From: Rhodospirillaceae bacterium
GTDB taxonomy: Bacteria > Pseudomonadota > Alphaproteobacteria > Rhodospirillales > UBA2165
DNA: 64,000 nucleotides
Assembly (NCBI GenBank): GCA_018674495.1
Contig: JABHAA010000026.1
Span: 1-64,000 of the forward strand
Direction of reading: 5' to 3'
Below are positions 32,901 to 42,704 of this stretch, in pieces (the stretch's first letter is position 1; each line of letters starts with the position of its first letter). The notes under the pieces were generated by a model. It worked only from the letters and a program-made list of their open reading frames with translations. It was not told where the DNA came from and made no database searches. The translations under genes were made by a program, and so were the position numbers.

Positions 32901-34472
32901 TTAGTGCCGGAAATGGCGCATGCCGGTGAATACCATGGCCAAGCCTCTTTCGTCGGCGGCAGCGATCACTTCATCATCGCGGATCGATCCGCCCGGCTGG
33001 ATAACCGCCGTAACGCCCGCTTCCGCCGCCGCGATGAGCCCGTCGGCAAAGGGGAAAAACGCGTCCGATGCGACCACCGAGCCGATCGCCCGGCTTTCCG
33101 TCTCGCCGGCGGCGGTGGAGGCTTCCTCGGCCTTCCAGGACGCGATGCGCGATGAATTGACGCGGCTCATCTGGCCGGCGCCGATGCCGACGGTGGCTCC
33201 GTCTTTCACATAGATGATGGCGTTGGATTTCACATGCTTGCACACCGTGAAGGCGAATTTGAGGTCCGCCAATTCCGCGTCCGTGGGCGTCCGCTTGGTG
33301 ACCACCTTCAATTCCTCACCGGTGACTGCGGCGTCGCGCCCTTGCAGCAACAACCCGCCGGCCAACGTGCGCACCATCAAATCCGATACCCCCGGCGCCG
33401 GCATGCCGCCGGCTTCCAGAACCCGGAGGTTTTTCTTTTCGCTGAGAATGGCACGTGCTTCCGCTTCGATTTCCGGGGCAATGACAACTTCGGCGAACAA
33501 TTTGGCGATCTCTTCGGCGGTGGCCGCGTCTAACGGGCGGTTGACCGCGACGATGCCGCCGAAAGCGCTTTCGGTATCGCAAGCCAGAGCCTGCCCATAG
33601 ACTTCGGCCAAGGTGCCGCCGGCGGCAACGCCGCAAGGGTTGGCGTGCTTGATTATGGCGCAAGCGGTGTCTTCAAACTCGGCGACCAGCTCGAACGCCG
33701 CGTCGGTATCGTTCAAATTGTTAAAGCTCAGTTCCTTGCCTTGCAATTGGCGCGCCGATACGACGCCGGGCCGGGCCGGGCCGCCCACATAGACCGCCGC
33801 CGTCTGGTGGGGGTTTTCGCCGTAGCGCAAGGTCTGCTTTAATTGCCCAGTAAAGAGCGTACGTTCAGGAAATTCTTCGCCCATGACGGAGGCGAACCAG
33901 GTGCCGATGGCGGCGTCATAAGCGCCGGTCCGCCGGTAGGCCTTGGCCGCCAACCCGCGCCGGAATTCCAGCGTCGTGCGGCCATCGCCGGCGTCCATTT
34001 CCGAGATAAGGCGGTGATAGTCATCGGGATCGACAACCACCGCGACCGCCGCGTGGTTTTTTGCCGCCGCCCGGATCATGGCCGGCCCGCCGATATCGAT
34101 ATTTTCGATGCAGGCAGCCTCGTCGGCGCCGGCCTCCACGGTTGCCTCGAACGGATAGAGATTGACGATCAGCAAATCGATGCCGCCAATCCCATGCGCC
34201 TCCATGGCAGCGAGATCATCGTCGTTGTCGCGCCTGGCAAGCAGCCCGCCATGGATGGTCGGATGCAGGGTCTTTACCCGGCCGTCCATCATCTCGGGAA
34301 ATCCGGTATGCTCGGACACATCAACAACGCCGATGCCGGAATCGCGAAGCGCCTTGGCGGTGCCGCCGGTCGACAAAATTTCAACCCCATGAACGGCAAG
34401 GTAGGTGCCGATTTCGGTCAGGCCCGACTTATCGGAAACGGATATGAGGGCGCGGCGGATGGGCTCGACCAT
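32901..34472 (-). CDS. purH: Bifunctional AICAR transformylase / IMP cyclohydrolase
   Basis: A 523-aa enzyme for the last two steps of IMP synthesis. The N-terminal IMP cyclohydrolase (MGS-like) domain begins [13 protein letters not shown] and has STGGTAKAL and [15 protein letters not shown]. The AICAR transformylase domain (about 200-523) has [13 protein letters not shown], the catalytic KHANPCGVA and the C-terminal [10 protein letters not shown] and [15 protein letters not shown] 34472 with AAGGAG is the correct start; the extension to 34526 is not conserved. It is a housekeeping gene and marks the edge of the polysaccharide locus. Confidence 0.97.
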   Translation of the reverse strand: MVEPIRRALISVSDKSGLTEIGTYLAVHGVEILSTGGTAKALRDSGIGVVDVSEHTGFPEMMDGRVKTLHPTIHGGLLARRDNDDDLAAMEAHGIGGIDLLIVNLYPFEATVEAGADEAACIENIDIGGPAMIRAAAKNHAAVAVVVDPDDYHRLISEMDAGDGRTTLEFRRGLAAKAYRRTGAYDAAIGTWFASVMGEEFPERTLFTGQLKQTLRYGENPHQTAAVYVGGPARPGVVSARQLQGKELSFNNLNDTDAAFELVAEFEDTACAIIKHANPCGVAAGGTLAEVYGQALACDTESAFGGIVAVNRPLDAATAEEIAKLFAEVVIAPEIEAEARAILSEKKNLRVLEAGGMPAPGVSDLMVRTLAGGLLLQGRDAAVTGEELKVVTKRTPTDAELADLKFAFTVCKHVKSNAIIYVKDGATVGIGAGQMSRVNSSRIASWKAEEASTAAGETESRAIGSVVASDAFFPFADGLIAAAEAGVTAVIQPGGSIRDDEVIAAADERGLAMVFTGMRHFRH

Positions 34473-34568
34473 GGAAGGAAACTCCTTAGAAAATTGACGC
34501 AACAGGCATGCCATGGCGTATAGCAAACACTGCTGGACCGAACCAGAAGTAATTCCCCAAATTTTGGG

Positions 34569-36605
34569 CTATTGGGCCGCCGAGGCCGGTCTTTCCGGCG
34601 CCGTATATTCGGGTACTAGCCTCCGTAGAATCTCTAAGGCGCCGGCCTCGTCGCCAGTAAGCACCGAGGCGCCGAGAGTTTCTATGCTTTGGTTAAGCAC
34701 AGCCAAATCCTGGGTGCGCGGGCGCGCCAGCAGCAAGCCTTCCTGGCCGGTGGCCACATGTTCTTCCGCGCCGTGCAGTACCTCCTCGAACAATTTTTCG
34801 CCGGGGCGCGCGCCGATAATCTCGATACCGATTTCCTTGTCCGGATCGAAGCCGGCGAGGCGGATCATCTGGCGCGCTAGGTCCATGATGCGCACCGGCT
34901 CGCCCATATCGAGGACGAAAATGCGGCCATCGCCGGACGGATCCTCATTGCCCATGGCGGAGGCCTGCAACACCAGTTCCACGGCCTCGCGGACGGTCAT
35001 GAAATAGCGCGTCATGTCGGGATGGGTGACGCTTAAGGGGCCGCCGGCCTGCAACTGGCCCCGAAACAATTCCACCACCGAGCCGGTGGAGCCGAGCACA
35101 TTGCCAAAACGGACGGTAACAAAGCGGGTGCCGTTGCCGGCCCGATCCAGCGCCTGACAATACATTTCGGCCAAGCGCTTGGACGCGCCCATTACGCTGG
35201 TCGGATTGACCGCCTTGTCGGTGGAGATTTGCACAAAGGTATCGACGCCCGCCGCGCGCGCCGCATCGGCGATGCGGGCGCTGCCGAGAACATTGGTCGC
35301 CAGCCCTTCGAGCCGGTTGGCCTCGACCAAGGGAACATGTTTGAGGGCGGCGGCATGAAACACCAATTGTGGCCGCTCGGCGGCGAATACCCGCGTCAAT
35401 TTTTGCGCGTCGCGCACATCGGCGATAACCGCTTCCACGGACAGATCGGGCGCATTTTTGGCCAGCGCCCGCTCCACGTTGAAAAGCGCGTATTCTGAAT
35501 TATCCAGAAGCGTCATATGGGCTGGGTCTAGTTTCGATATCTGGTCCACCAGTTCGCGGCCTATGCTGCCGCCGGCGCCGGTTACCAAAACCCGGCGTCC
35601 AGCGATCAGGCGCTTCATCAATTCCCGGTCGAGGGGCGTTTGCGGGCGCCCCAGAAGGTCTTCCACCTCCACCGGTTTGATGGCGATTTGATCTTCGAGC
35701 CCGCTTTGGAAATCCGACAAGGACGGCAGCCGGGCGAGGCTTAAGCCCTGCGCCTCCGCAATATCCAGAAGCTGGCGCAGGCGCGGGCCTTCAAGCCGCT
35801 CGGCGGAAACCACGAGGCGCTGCGGGCGGATACCGCGCCGGGTCAGCACTTCAATCACTTCGGGGATATCATCAAAGGTGCCGAGAATCGGAACACCGTG
35901 AATATCGCGCCCGACCCGGCTGGAAGTTTCCGAAACAATACCGACGGCGCGGTAGCTGCTTTCGCCCCTGGCGGCGTCGCGGATAAACAATTCCGACGAA
36001 TCGCCAGCGCCGACCAACAGCACCGGCACCAAGAGATGGTTATCTTTCTCCAGCTTGAAATCCAGGCGCCGGTCCTTGAACACCCGGTAAATAAAGCGGG
36101 GCCCGCCGAGCAAGGCCATGAGCACAAACCAATTGATCAACGGCAACGAGCGCGGCAGATCTTCGAGCCGGGTAACCGCAAACAGCAACACCAGGAAGAT
36201 CAGTATGACGAGGCTGGCCGCCTTGGTAATTGTCAAAAGATCGTTGAGCGAGGCGTAGCGCCAGACACCCCGGTACATTTTCATGGAACGGAAGACCACG
36301 GCGGCGACCACGATAAACAATCCCAGCGCCAGCAGAAGCTGTTCCCTTGGATAGAAGTAAATATCTTCGCCGAGACGCAGGAACAGTGACAATACAAAAG
36401 ATATCGCCGCCATGGTCACATCGTGAACGAATGCGATATTGGCCCGGTTAATTCGAGGTTCAGGTGGCGCGTTCAATGCACTCTTGCCGGTCAAATTTGA
36501 AAAAACGAGTCTATCGGGATTCGCCCGGCTCCGCCAGACTTGCGCAAATTTTTGAGCGCCGGCGTCCCGGTCTCGAAAAATTTTTCGCAGGTACGGGCGA
36601 GCCAT
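34569..36605 (-). CDS. Membrane nucleoside-diphosphate-sugar 4,6-dehydratase/epimerase (WbpM/PglF/CapD type)
   Basis: A 678-aa enzyme. Four N-terminal membrane helices (about 60-170, RANIAFVHDVTMAAISFVL opening) anchor it. A CoA-binding-like Rossmann domain (about 190-320) precedes the catalytic extended SDR: VTGAGGSIGRELVDQI, STDKAVNPTSVMGASKR with Met in place of the usual Tyr before the catalytic Lys, as in the long-form UDP-GlcNAc 4,6-dehydratases. The product would be UDP-2-acetamido-2,6-dideoxy-4-hexulose. It is probably the first step of a QuiNAc/FucNAc route with the reductase at 38540. It is divergent from the large membrane protein gene. Confidence 0.9.
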   Translation of the reverse strand: MARPYLRKIFRDRDAGAQKFAQVWRSRANPDRLVFSNLTGKSALNAPPEPRINRANIAFVHDVTMAAISFVLSLFLRLGEDIYFYPREQLLLALGLFIVVAAVVFRSMKMYRGVWRYASLNDLLTITKAASLVILIFLVLLFAVTRLEDLPRSLPLINWFVLMALLGGPRFIYRVFKDRRLDFKLEKDNHLLVPVLLVGAGDSSELFIRDAARGESSYRAVGIVSETSSRVGRDIHGVPILGTFDDIPEVIEVLTRRGIRPQRLVVSAERLEGPRLRQLLDIAEAQGLSLARLPSLSDFQSGLEDQIAIKPVEVEDLLGRPQTPLDRELMKRLIAGRRVLVTGAGGSIGRELVDQISKLDPAHMTLLDNSEYALFNVERALAKNAPDLSVEAVIADVRDAQKLTRVFAAERPQLVFHAAALKHVPLVEANRLEGLATNVLGSARIADAARAAGVDTFVQISTDKAVNPTSVMGASKRLAEMYCQALDRAGNGTRFVTVRFGNVLGSTGSVVELFRGQLQAGGPLSVTHPDMTRYFMTVREAVELVLQASAMGNEDPSGDGRIFVLDMGEPVRIMDLARQMIRLAGFDPDKEIGIEIIGARPGEKLFEEVLHGAEEHVATGQEGLLLARPRTQDLAVLNQSIETLGASVLTGDEAGALEILRRLVPEYTAPERPASAAQ

Positions 36606-36693
36606 GCCCGGGGCCGCTTGTTTCCAGAAGCAAATTTGGATACAGCTTCGCGTCCAGACCCCTCAATCATATGAATTGGTAAAGTAACCGCAC

Positions 36694-38556
36694 ATGTCGC
36701 CGCTTGATTATCTGCAACTCGTCGTTACCGGCTTTGATCAGCTGGCGCCAATCGCGGTTGGCCTGGTCCTTTGGATCGGGCTTGCCGGGCTTGGCGCCTT
36801 GGTAGGCGGCCGCCATGGAGCGCCGGAAGCCAATCCCATATTCGGCTGGGCGGTGATCTCCACCGTATTCACCCTGGTTGGTGTTCTCCAGCGGGCGCCG
36901 TTTATGGTCCTGACACTGATTGCCGCCGCCGCCGCCATCGCCGGGCTGATCATTGCGCGGCGCCGCGGCCAAGCCTTGTTCGCCCCTGGCATGTGGCGGG
37001 TTCTGGTGATTGGACTGCCCATATTCCTGATCGCCGGCGCCATGGAGCCATCACAATGGGATGAGTTTTCCCATTGGCTGCCGGCGCCAAATTACCTGTT
37101 AGAAATGAACGGCTTTCCGAACGCCGAAAAACCGGACAACGGCGCCCAGATGCTGCCCGCCTATCCCTATGGCTGGCCGATCCTTTCTTATCTGGCCGGG
37201 CGTATCGCCGGCTATCAATTGCTCAATATCGGCGGCATTTTAAATATGGCTATGCTGCTGACTTTCACGCCGTTTGCACTGCGGACGGTGATGGATGTCA
37301 TCGGCCGGCCCATGGGCCCGACCATCGGCTGGGGATTGGCGGCGGTTTGCGGGCTGGCGGCGACCATCCTCAACCCCACCTTTGTGCAGAAAATCGTTCT
37401 CACTGCCTATTCCGGGGTCTCGACATCGGTGGTTACCGGGTTTTGCGCGCTGCTGACATTTCATTTTCTGCAAAGCCTGGGCGGGCGGAACCGCACCGCA
37501 CCCTGGCCAGCGGCGTGGCATCTGGCGCTGGCGCTGGCGCTGCTTATCAATTTGCGCCAGACCAATCTGGTTGTGTTCCTGGTTATCCTGTTTGCGCTAT
37601 TGCTCTTAAGTATACGCGCGCCGGAGCTGTCACTTCGCAGGCTCAGCGTCTTTCTGCCGCTGATCATCGGGCCGGCGCTGGTGGTTTACATAGCGTGGCG
37701 CCTGTATGTGGGTGCGGAATTGAGCGCTCAAGCCGGATGGGAAGCCAATTTCAAGCCGCTTGAGCTATGGAATATCAAGGAGATTCCCGGAATTCTGTCG
37801 CAAATGCTATTTGTGGCAGGCAAAAAGATCGGCTTCTTCGGGGTCTTATTTATCGCATCGCTGATCGCCGTCGTCGGGCTGATCCGCGACCGGGGCGGGT
37901 TCGACCGCTTGTTGATCATCTGCGCCGGGGTGTTCGTCGGCTATAATGCGTTTCTGCTGCTCACCTATATCGCCCACTTCAGCGCGCAAAATGCCCTGAC
38001 AGTAGTTTCCTATTGGCGCTACAACACACAGATCGGCGGCGTTGCGATCGTCTGCGTTTTAATCGGCGGTGTCTATTTGTGGAAACGGTTTATCGGCTTC
38101 AAGGGCAGCTTTGTCTGGCCGGCGCGCCTTGCGCTGGTGCTGGTTTTGGTTCTGCCGGTGGCGTTCGCGGCCAAACTGCGTTTCGATCTGGAACCGCCCA
38201 AGCCCCATTACACCTCGGTCGCCAAGGACATGGTGGCAGCTGGAATGGTGACCGGCGATCTCTATGTGATGGACCCAAAGGGAACCGGTGAATCGGCAGT
38301 CATATCACGGTTCTACCTGGGCAAGCGAGGCACGCCCTGGATGTCCGGTTTCACCAATCCGAGCCCGGCCACCGTGCGCAATTATTTGAAAAATGTGGCG
38401 GACAACGATTTCCTTCTGGTTCATTCCCTTGCCGGCGGGCTTGCTGATGCCCTCGGCCATCCCCTGAATGCACGCCGCTCCTACATCCTGCAAAGAAAAG
38501 GTGATGCCTGGGCGATGGTGAAGAGCTGGGAAAAACCCGCTAACCATCCCTATTAG
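36694..38556 (+). CDS. Polytopic membrane protein, GT-C-like
   Basis: A 620-aa protein with about 11-12 hydrophobic segments. The loop after the second or third helix carries SQWDEFSHWLP, an acidic pair in a position typical of GT-C glycosyltransferases and related lipid-linked-sugar enzymes. I do not recognise the family. A soluble-looking C-terminal domain (about 490-620) ends in KSWEKPANHPY. Its end overlaps the convergent epimerase gene by 17 bp. It probably elongates or polymerises a surface glycan. Confidence 0.65.
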   Translation: MSPLDYLQLVVTGFDQLAPIAVGLVLWIGLAGLGALVGGRHGAPEANPIFGWAVISTVFTLVGVLQRAPFMVLTLIAAAAAIAGLIIARRRGQALFAPGMWRVLVIGLPIFLIAGAMEPSQWDEFSHWLPAPNYLLEMNGFPNAEKPDNGAQMLPAYPYGWPILSYLAGRIAGYQLLNIGGILNMAMLLTFTPFALRTVMDVIGRPMGPTIGWGLAAVCGLAATILNPTFVQKIVLTAYSGVSTSVVTGFCALLTFHFLQSLGGRNRTAPWPAAWHLALALALLINLRQTNLVVFLVILFALLLLSIRAPELSLRRLSVFLPLIIGPALVVYIAWRLYVGAELSAQAGWEANFKPLELWNIKEIPGILSQMLFVAGKKIGFFGVLFIASLIAVVGLIRDRGGFDRLLIICAGVFVGYNAFLLLTYIAHFSAQNALTVVSYWRYNTQIGGVAIVCVLIGGVYLWKRFIGFKGSFVWPARLALVLVLVLPVAFAAKLRFDLEPPKPHYTSVAKDMVAAGMVTGDLYVMDPKGTGESAVISRFYLGKRGTPWMSGFTNPSPATVRNYLKNVADNDFLLVHSLAGGLADALGHPLNARRSYILQRKGDAWAMVKSWEKPANHPY

Positions 38557-39514
38557 CGCGAAACCATTTCGCCGTGCTAGCCAATCCCTGATCCAGGGTT
38601 TCTTGCGGCTCCCATTCTAGTAATCTCTGTATCTTACCGCTATCGAGCTGAAGCGATTGGGTCAGGCGCTTGATCGTATCGCCGCGCCCAAGAGCCCATC
38701 CCGAAAGCGCCAGCAGCGGCACCGGAATAGCAATCTGCCGCGACGAGCGGCCAAGGGCAGCGGCGGTGCGTCGGAACAATTCTGGCGTCGAGACATCCTC
38801 GCCATCGCTGAGCAGAAAGGTTTCACCGGCGGCGTTCGGATGAGTGGCCGCAGCGGCCACAGCCGAAGCCAGATTGCCGACCGAGATCAGGCTGCGCGCA
38901 TTTTGAATAGCGGCAATCGGCAGCGGCCAGGCGCGCTGGCTCAATTTCAACAGGCTTAGAAAATTGCCCTTCACGTAAGGCCCGTAAACCAGGGGCGGGC
39001 GCAATATGGTAACTTCCATACCGGTTTCGGCGGCGATTTCGGCCAACACCTGCTCGGCTTCGAATTTGGAAACGCTGTAGGCGTCTTCAGGCGCCGGCTT
39101 ATCGGCTTCGACAAAGGGCCGGGATTTGGTCTCTTCGCCCATCACCTTGGCGGTGCTCATGAAAACCAAGCGCCGCGCCCCAGCCTTGGCAGCGGCTTCG
39201 GCCAGACGCATGGTGCCTTCGGCATTGGTGGCGAGGTGGGCCATAAGATGGATGCCGCTAGCTTTCGATGCGCGCTCCTTCATCATATGGACGCGGGCTG
39301 CCAGATGCACCACGACCTCGGCGCCAGCGACCGCGGCTGACCAATCCAGATCGGGGCCCAGCTCACCGATCCGGTAAAGGGGGATGCCGCCCGGTCCCTG
39401 GCCCAGATCGGGCTGGCGGGTGGTGCCAGACAATGTATGACCGTCCCGGCGCAAGGCGGCGATGACAGCACGCCCGACAAATCCAGTGGCGCCGGTGATC
39501 AAGATGCGGCTCAT
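38540..39514 (-). CDS. NAD-dependent epimerase/dehydratase, WbpV/WreQ-like 4-reductase
   Basis: A 324-aa extended SDR. TGATGFVGRAVI (7-18) binds NAD(P), LAARVHMM is the motif of this group, and the active site is YSVSKFEAE (Tyr and Lys). It resembles reductases WbpV/WreQ that make UDP-QuiNAc from the 4-keto product of WbpM-type dehydratases. Its ATG overlaps the preceding glycosyltransferase stop by 4 bp (39511-39514). Confidence 0.8.
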   Translation of the reverse strand: MSRILITGATGFVGRAVIAALRRDGHTLSGTTRQPDLGQGPGGIPLYRIGELGPDLDWSAAVAGAEVVVHLAARVHMMKERASKASGIHLMAHLATNAEGTMRLAEAAAKAGARRLVFMSTAKVMGEETKSRPFVEADKPAPEDAYSVSKFEAEQVLAEIAAETGMEVTILRPPLVYGPYVKGNFLSLLKLSQRAWPLPIAAIQNARSLISVGNLASAVAAAATHPNAAGETFLLSDGEDVSTPELFRRTAAALGRSSRQIAIPVPLLALSGWALGRGDTIKRLTQSLQLDSGKIQRLLEWEPQETLDQGLASTAKWFRANRDG

Positions 39515-40734
39515 AACTGCACAGCCGCTTCGAACACGGCCAGCATTTCGCGCGCCTGAACCTCGCGGCTGTGGGCGGGCGCGGCGGCCAGGGAGGCGGC
39601 GGCCAAGGACCGGCAGGCTTCGCCATCCTCGGCCAATGCGCGCACCGCCGCCGCCAACTCCTCAGGTGCTTCGGGTGCCACCCAGCGCCCGGCGCCATGG
39701 CCTTCGATGATTTCAGCGGCCTCGCCCTTGGGCGCTGCCAACAAGATCGGCAGGCCCATGGCCATGGCCTCGAATATCTTTGACGGGATCACCTCGGCAA
39801 AGGCCGGCAAGTCCCGCAAATGCACCAGCGCCACATCGCAGAGGCTCCAGACGGCGGGCATGGCGTCTTTCGGCTGGGCCGGCAGGAACCGGATATTTTC
39901 GAGCCCGCGCGCTTGGACGGCATCGATCAGCATATCGCGCTCGGCGCCGGCGCCGGCAAACAGAAACCGGATGCCTTCCATGGGCGCCAATATTTCCGCC
40001 GCATCCAGCACATTGATAAGCCCATGGGCCATGCCATGGGTGCCCACATAGCCGATCACGAATTTGCCGGTCAGCCCCCATTTTTCGGCCAGCGCCGCAT
40101 CCCGAGCACGAGGGCTATAGCGGGGCAGATCGACCCCGTTCAGCACTACCGCCACCTTGTCTGCGGATATGTCGCGCCCGATCAGGTTGCGCTTGAAGGC
40201 TTGCGTCAACGCCGCCACCTTCGCTGCGCGGCGATAGAGAAACAACTCAACCACTTCCATCATGCGCAAGGCGATGCCCCTTTTCATGGCGCCGACGGCG
40301 GCGATGGAGGTGGGCCATAGATCGCCAAGTTCGAATATGAAGGGAATGCGCCGCGCCGCGCCAATAGCCCAGCCGGCAACGGCGGCAAAAAACTGGGGCG
40401 ATGTGGCGGCCACCACATCGGGCCTCGGCTCGGCCCATCCGGCCAGCGTGCCAGTCACGAAAAAGCTGAGGAAGTCCAAGGAACGGCGGACGACGCCCCG
40501 ATTGGCGGAGATATAGCTCTTCACCCGCACCACGCGGATGCCGTCCATCTGTTCGATCTGTTTCCAGCGGTTTTTATAACCATCGAACAACTTGCCGTGG
40601 GGAAAGTTGGGCGCCGTGGTGATCACCGTCACCTGATGTCCCCACTTGGCCCAATAGACGGCGCGCTCGAAAACCCGGGTCGCGGCGGCGTTGGTTTCAG
40701 GCGGAAAATTTTCGCTAAGGAAAAGAATTTTCAT
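39511..40734 (-). CDS. Glycosyltransferase family 4 (WbuB-like)
   Basis: A 407-aa GT-B transferase. The N-terminus KILFLSENFPPETNAAATRV and ITTAPNFPHGKL are hallmarks of the WbuB/Fuc4NAc-type GT4 group. FELGDLWP, NGVDLPRYSP and the C-terminal IPSKIFEAMAMGLPIL, with donor-binding Glu residues, complete the fold. ATG 40734 overlaps the stop of the WecA-like gene by 4 bp (40731-40734), which makes the start secure; the ORF runs open to 41133 but that part is antisense-like. It probably adds the second sugar after the initiating transferase. Confidence 0.88.
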   Translation of the reverse strand: MKILFLSENFPPETNAAATRVFERAVYWAKWGHQVTVITTAPNFPHGKLFDGYKNRWKQIEQMDGIRVVRVKSYISANRGVVRRSLDFLSFFVTGTLAGWAEPRPDVVAATSPQFFAAVAGWAIGAARRIPFIFELGDLWPTSIAAVGAMKRGIALRMMEVVELFLYRRAAKVAALTQAFKRNLIGRDISADKVAVVLNGVDLPRYSPRARDAALAEKWGLTGKFVIGYVGTHGMAHGLINVLDAAEILAPMEGIRFLFAGAGAERDMLIDAVQARGLENIRFLPAQPKDAMPAVWSLCDVALVHLRDLPAFAEVIPSKIFEAMAMGLPILLAAPKGEAAEIIEGHGAGRWVAPEAPEELAAAVRALAEDGEACRSLAAASLAAAPAHSREVQAREMLAVFEAAVQL

Positions 40735-41720
40735 GGCTTCTTTGGGGCGCGCTTCAAGGCCAGCAGGGCAATGAACGTCATGAACGCAGCCCCGACAATT
40801 CCGGCGGCCGGATTGATCATCGACACCAGTGCCATCGAGATCAAACCCACATTGGTTGCGCCGATAAGAGCTGAGACGGCGGCGTGGCTTTGGCCGTTGA
40901 GGACCGCTTTCTGATAATAATGTTCCCGGTGAGCGCGGAAAAAATTCTCGCCGCGCAAGGCGCGCCGGGCCAAGGTCAAACCGGAATCGGCCAGATAATA
41001 GAGCGGCAGGATTATGGCCGCCGCCCATTGCCCCGCCACCGCCAGTTCCAGCAATAGCCAGCCGAGCAACAGGCCCAACGGCACGCTGCCAACATCGCCG
41101 AGAAATACTTTCGCCGGCTGCCAGTTCCACCACAAAAAGCCGAGCGCGGCGCCAGCAATGGCGGCGCCGAACAACCCAAAGATGGGCGCACCGCCGCCAA
41201 ACCCGAACACCAGCGAAGCGCCGAGGCCGAGCGCAATAGTTTCGACACCACTGATGCCATCGATGCCGTCCATAAAATTAAACAGGTTGATGAACCATAT
41301 CCAGGCCAGCCCGGTGAATAAACGGTCCAGCCAAAAGGGCGCCAGGCCTTGTAGCACTAGCCTTTCGTCAGGCCAAAAATAGAGAAGGATGCCAACCACC
41401 AGGACTTGCGCCGCCAGGCGAACGAGCTGGCTCAGATCACGCCTGTCATCGATCCAGGAGACGAGGCCGAGGGCCAAAGCACTGCCCAGCAGCCACGGCA
41501 TGAACGGCCCCGATAGCCCATAATTAGCCGCCGCCCAAGCGACCAGCACAACCGGGATCACCGCCAGCCCGGCGCCCTTGGGCGTCGGCACTGCATGGCT
41601 CGAACGATCGTTGGGGATATCAAGAACCCGGCTGCGAAGGTAGCGAAGCGCGCCGCCGGTCCCGATGAGGGCGGCGATAGCTGAAAGCACAAAAAAGGCG
41701 GCAGGAACGATCAGGTCCAT
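40731..41720 (-). CDS. Undecaprenyl-phosphate sugar-1-phosphate transferase (WecA/WbpL type)
   Basis: A 329-aa polytopic membrane enzyme that starts a lipid-linked glycan by moving a sugar-1-phosphate from UDP-sugar to undecaprenyl phosphate. About 10 helices. The cytoplasmic motifs are IPNDRSSHAVPTPKGAG, LFNFMDGIDG (catalytic Asp), KVFLGDVGSVPLG and HREHYYQ (the HxxH loop). Similar to WbpL/WreU, which use UDP-QuiNAc or UDP-FucNAc. It overlaps the GT4 gene by 4 bp, so both are translated together. Confidence 0.9.
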   Translation of the reverse strand: MDLIVPAAFFVLSAIAALIGTGGALRYLRSRVLDIPNDRSSHAVPTPKGAGLAVIPVVLVAWAAANYGLSGPFMPWLLGSALALGLVSWIDDRRDLSQLVRLAAQVLVVGILLYFWPDERLVLQGLAPFWLDRLFTGLAWIWFINLFNFMDGIDGISGVETIALGLGASLVFGFGGGAPIFGLFGAAIAGAALGFLWWNWQPAKVFLGDVGSVPLGLLLGWLLLELAVAGQWAAAIILPLYYLADSGLTLARRALRGENFFRAHREHYYQKAVLNGQSHAAVSALIGATNVGLISMALVSMINPAAGIVGAAFMTFIALLALKRAPKKP

Positions 41721-41750
41721 GGCGCCTGTATAACCTAGCCTATCTGCAAG

Positions 41751-42704
41751 TCAAATGGAGGCCGGGCCACCTTCGTCCAACGCCGTTTGCAGGCGCGCCA
41801 GCACCGAGACAACATCGGCGCCCAGCGCCAGTCCGGACCGGTCACGCCTGCCCGAACGAATGGCATCGCCAAATTCTGCGACCAGCGCCGTGACCGGCAA
41901 TGGGCCGGCAATGGTTTCGGGGGCCCAGGGCACATCCGGGCCAAAACGCACGGCGAAGTTTTCGCGCCCCACACCATCATAAAGCAAATCCGTATCGCTC
42001 AACGAGACTTGCAGGCGGCGCTGCTTGGTAGCGGCCAGATTGCTGAGCGATACCGCCGCTTTGGTGCGCCCAAATTCAAGGGTGAGCTCCAATGTCTCGC
42101 CGCGCCCGCCTTCTTCGTTGCGGTCTTCGGACCGGCTGGCCGTTACCGCCGCCGGTATTTTCCCGAGGATATCGAGGATCATGGCCACGTCGTGGGCGCC
42201 CCAATCCCAAAGCACCGGAACGTCGGCACGGAACGGTCCCCAATTGCCGGCGGCAGCGGTGATTTCGGTAACCGCGCCGGGCCCGCCCAGCTCCGCCAAT
42301 TTCGCTTTCAAGGCAGCGTAGGCGGGGTGATAGAGATGGGTATGATCGACCATCACCAGGGCATCCCGGCTGGCGGCCATGTCCCGAAGCGCCGATGCCT
42401 CGTCCATATCCAGGCTCAAGGGTTTTTCCAGGAGAACGGGTATTCCGGCTTTGATCGCGGCCTCGGCAATGGGAAACTGGGCCGACGGCGGCACGGCGAT
42501 GATAAGCCCATCGATCTCGCCCGCCGATAGCAATTCCCGCCAATCAACCGTCAGGCGGCATTCCGCCGGGATCAGCGATTGGGCGTCCGGGTTGCTGCTG
42601 GCGAGGGCGATCAATTGGATGCCATCAAGATCGGCAATGGAGCCGATGAACACCCGCCCCCAACGCCCGGCTCCGACCAGCCCCAGCCGCACCGGCTCGC
42701 TCAT
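41751..42704 (-). CDS. Gfo/Idh/MocA family oxidoreductase
   Basis: A 317-aa NAD(P)-dependent dehydrogenase of sugars or sugar nucleotides. LVGAGRWGRVFIGSI (9-23) is the nucleotide-binding motif, LLEKPLSLD the conserved Lys-Pro turn and WDWGAHDVAMI carries the active-site Asp/His. Its position between the initiating transferase and the amidotransferase, with a 4-bp overlap to the latter, points to a role in making a modified sugar nucleotide. Confidence 0.87.
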   Translation of the reverse strand: MSEPVRLGLVGAGRWGRVFIGSIADLDGIQLIALASSNPDAQSLIPAECRLTVDWRELLSAGEIDGLIIAVPPSAQFPIAEAAIKAGIPVLLEKPLSLDMDEASALRDMAASRDALVMVDHTHLYHPAYAALKAKLAELGGPGAVTEITAAAGNWGPFRADVPVLWDWGAHDVAMILDILGKIPAAVTASRSEDRNEEGGRGETLELTLEFGRTKAAVSLSNLAATKQRRLQVSLSDTDLLYDGVGRENFAVRFGPDVPWAPETIAGPLPVTALVAEFGDAIRSGRRDRSGLALGADVVSVLARLQTALDEGGPASI

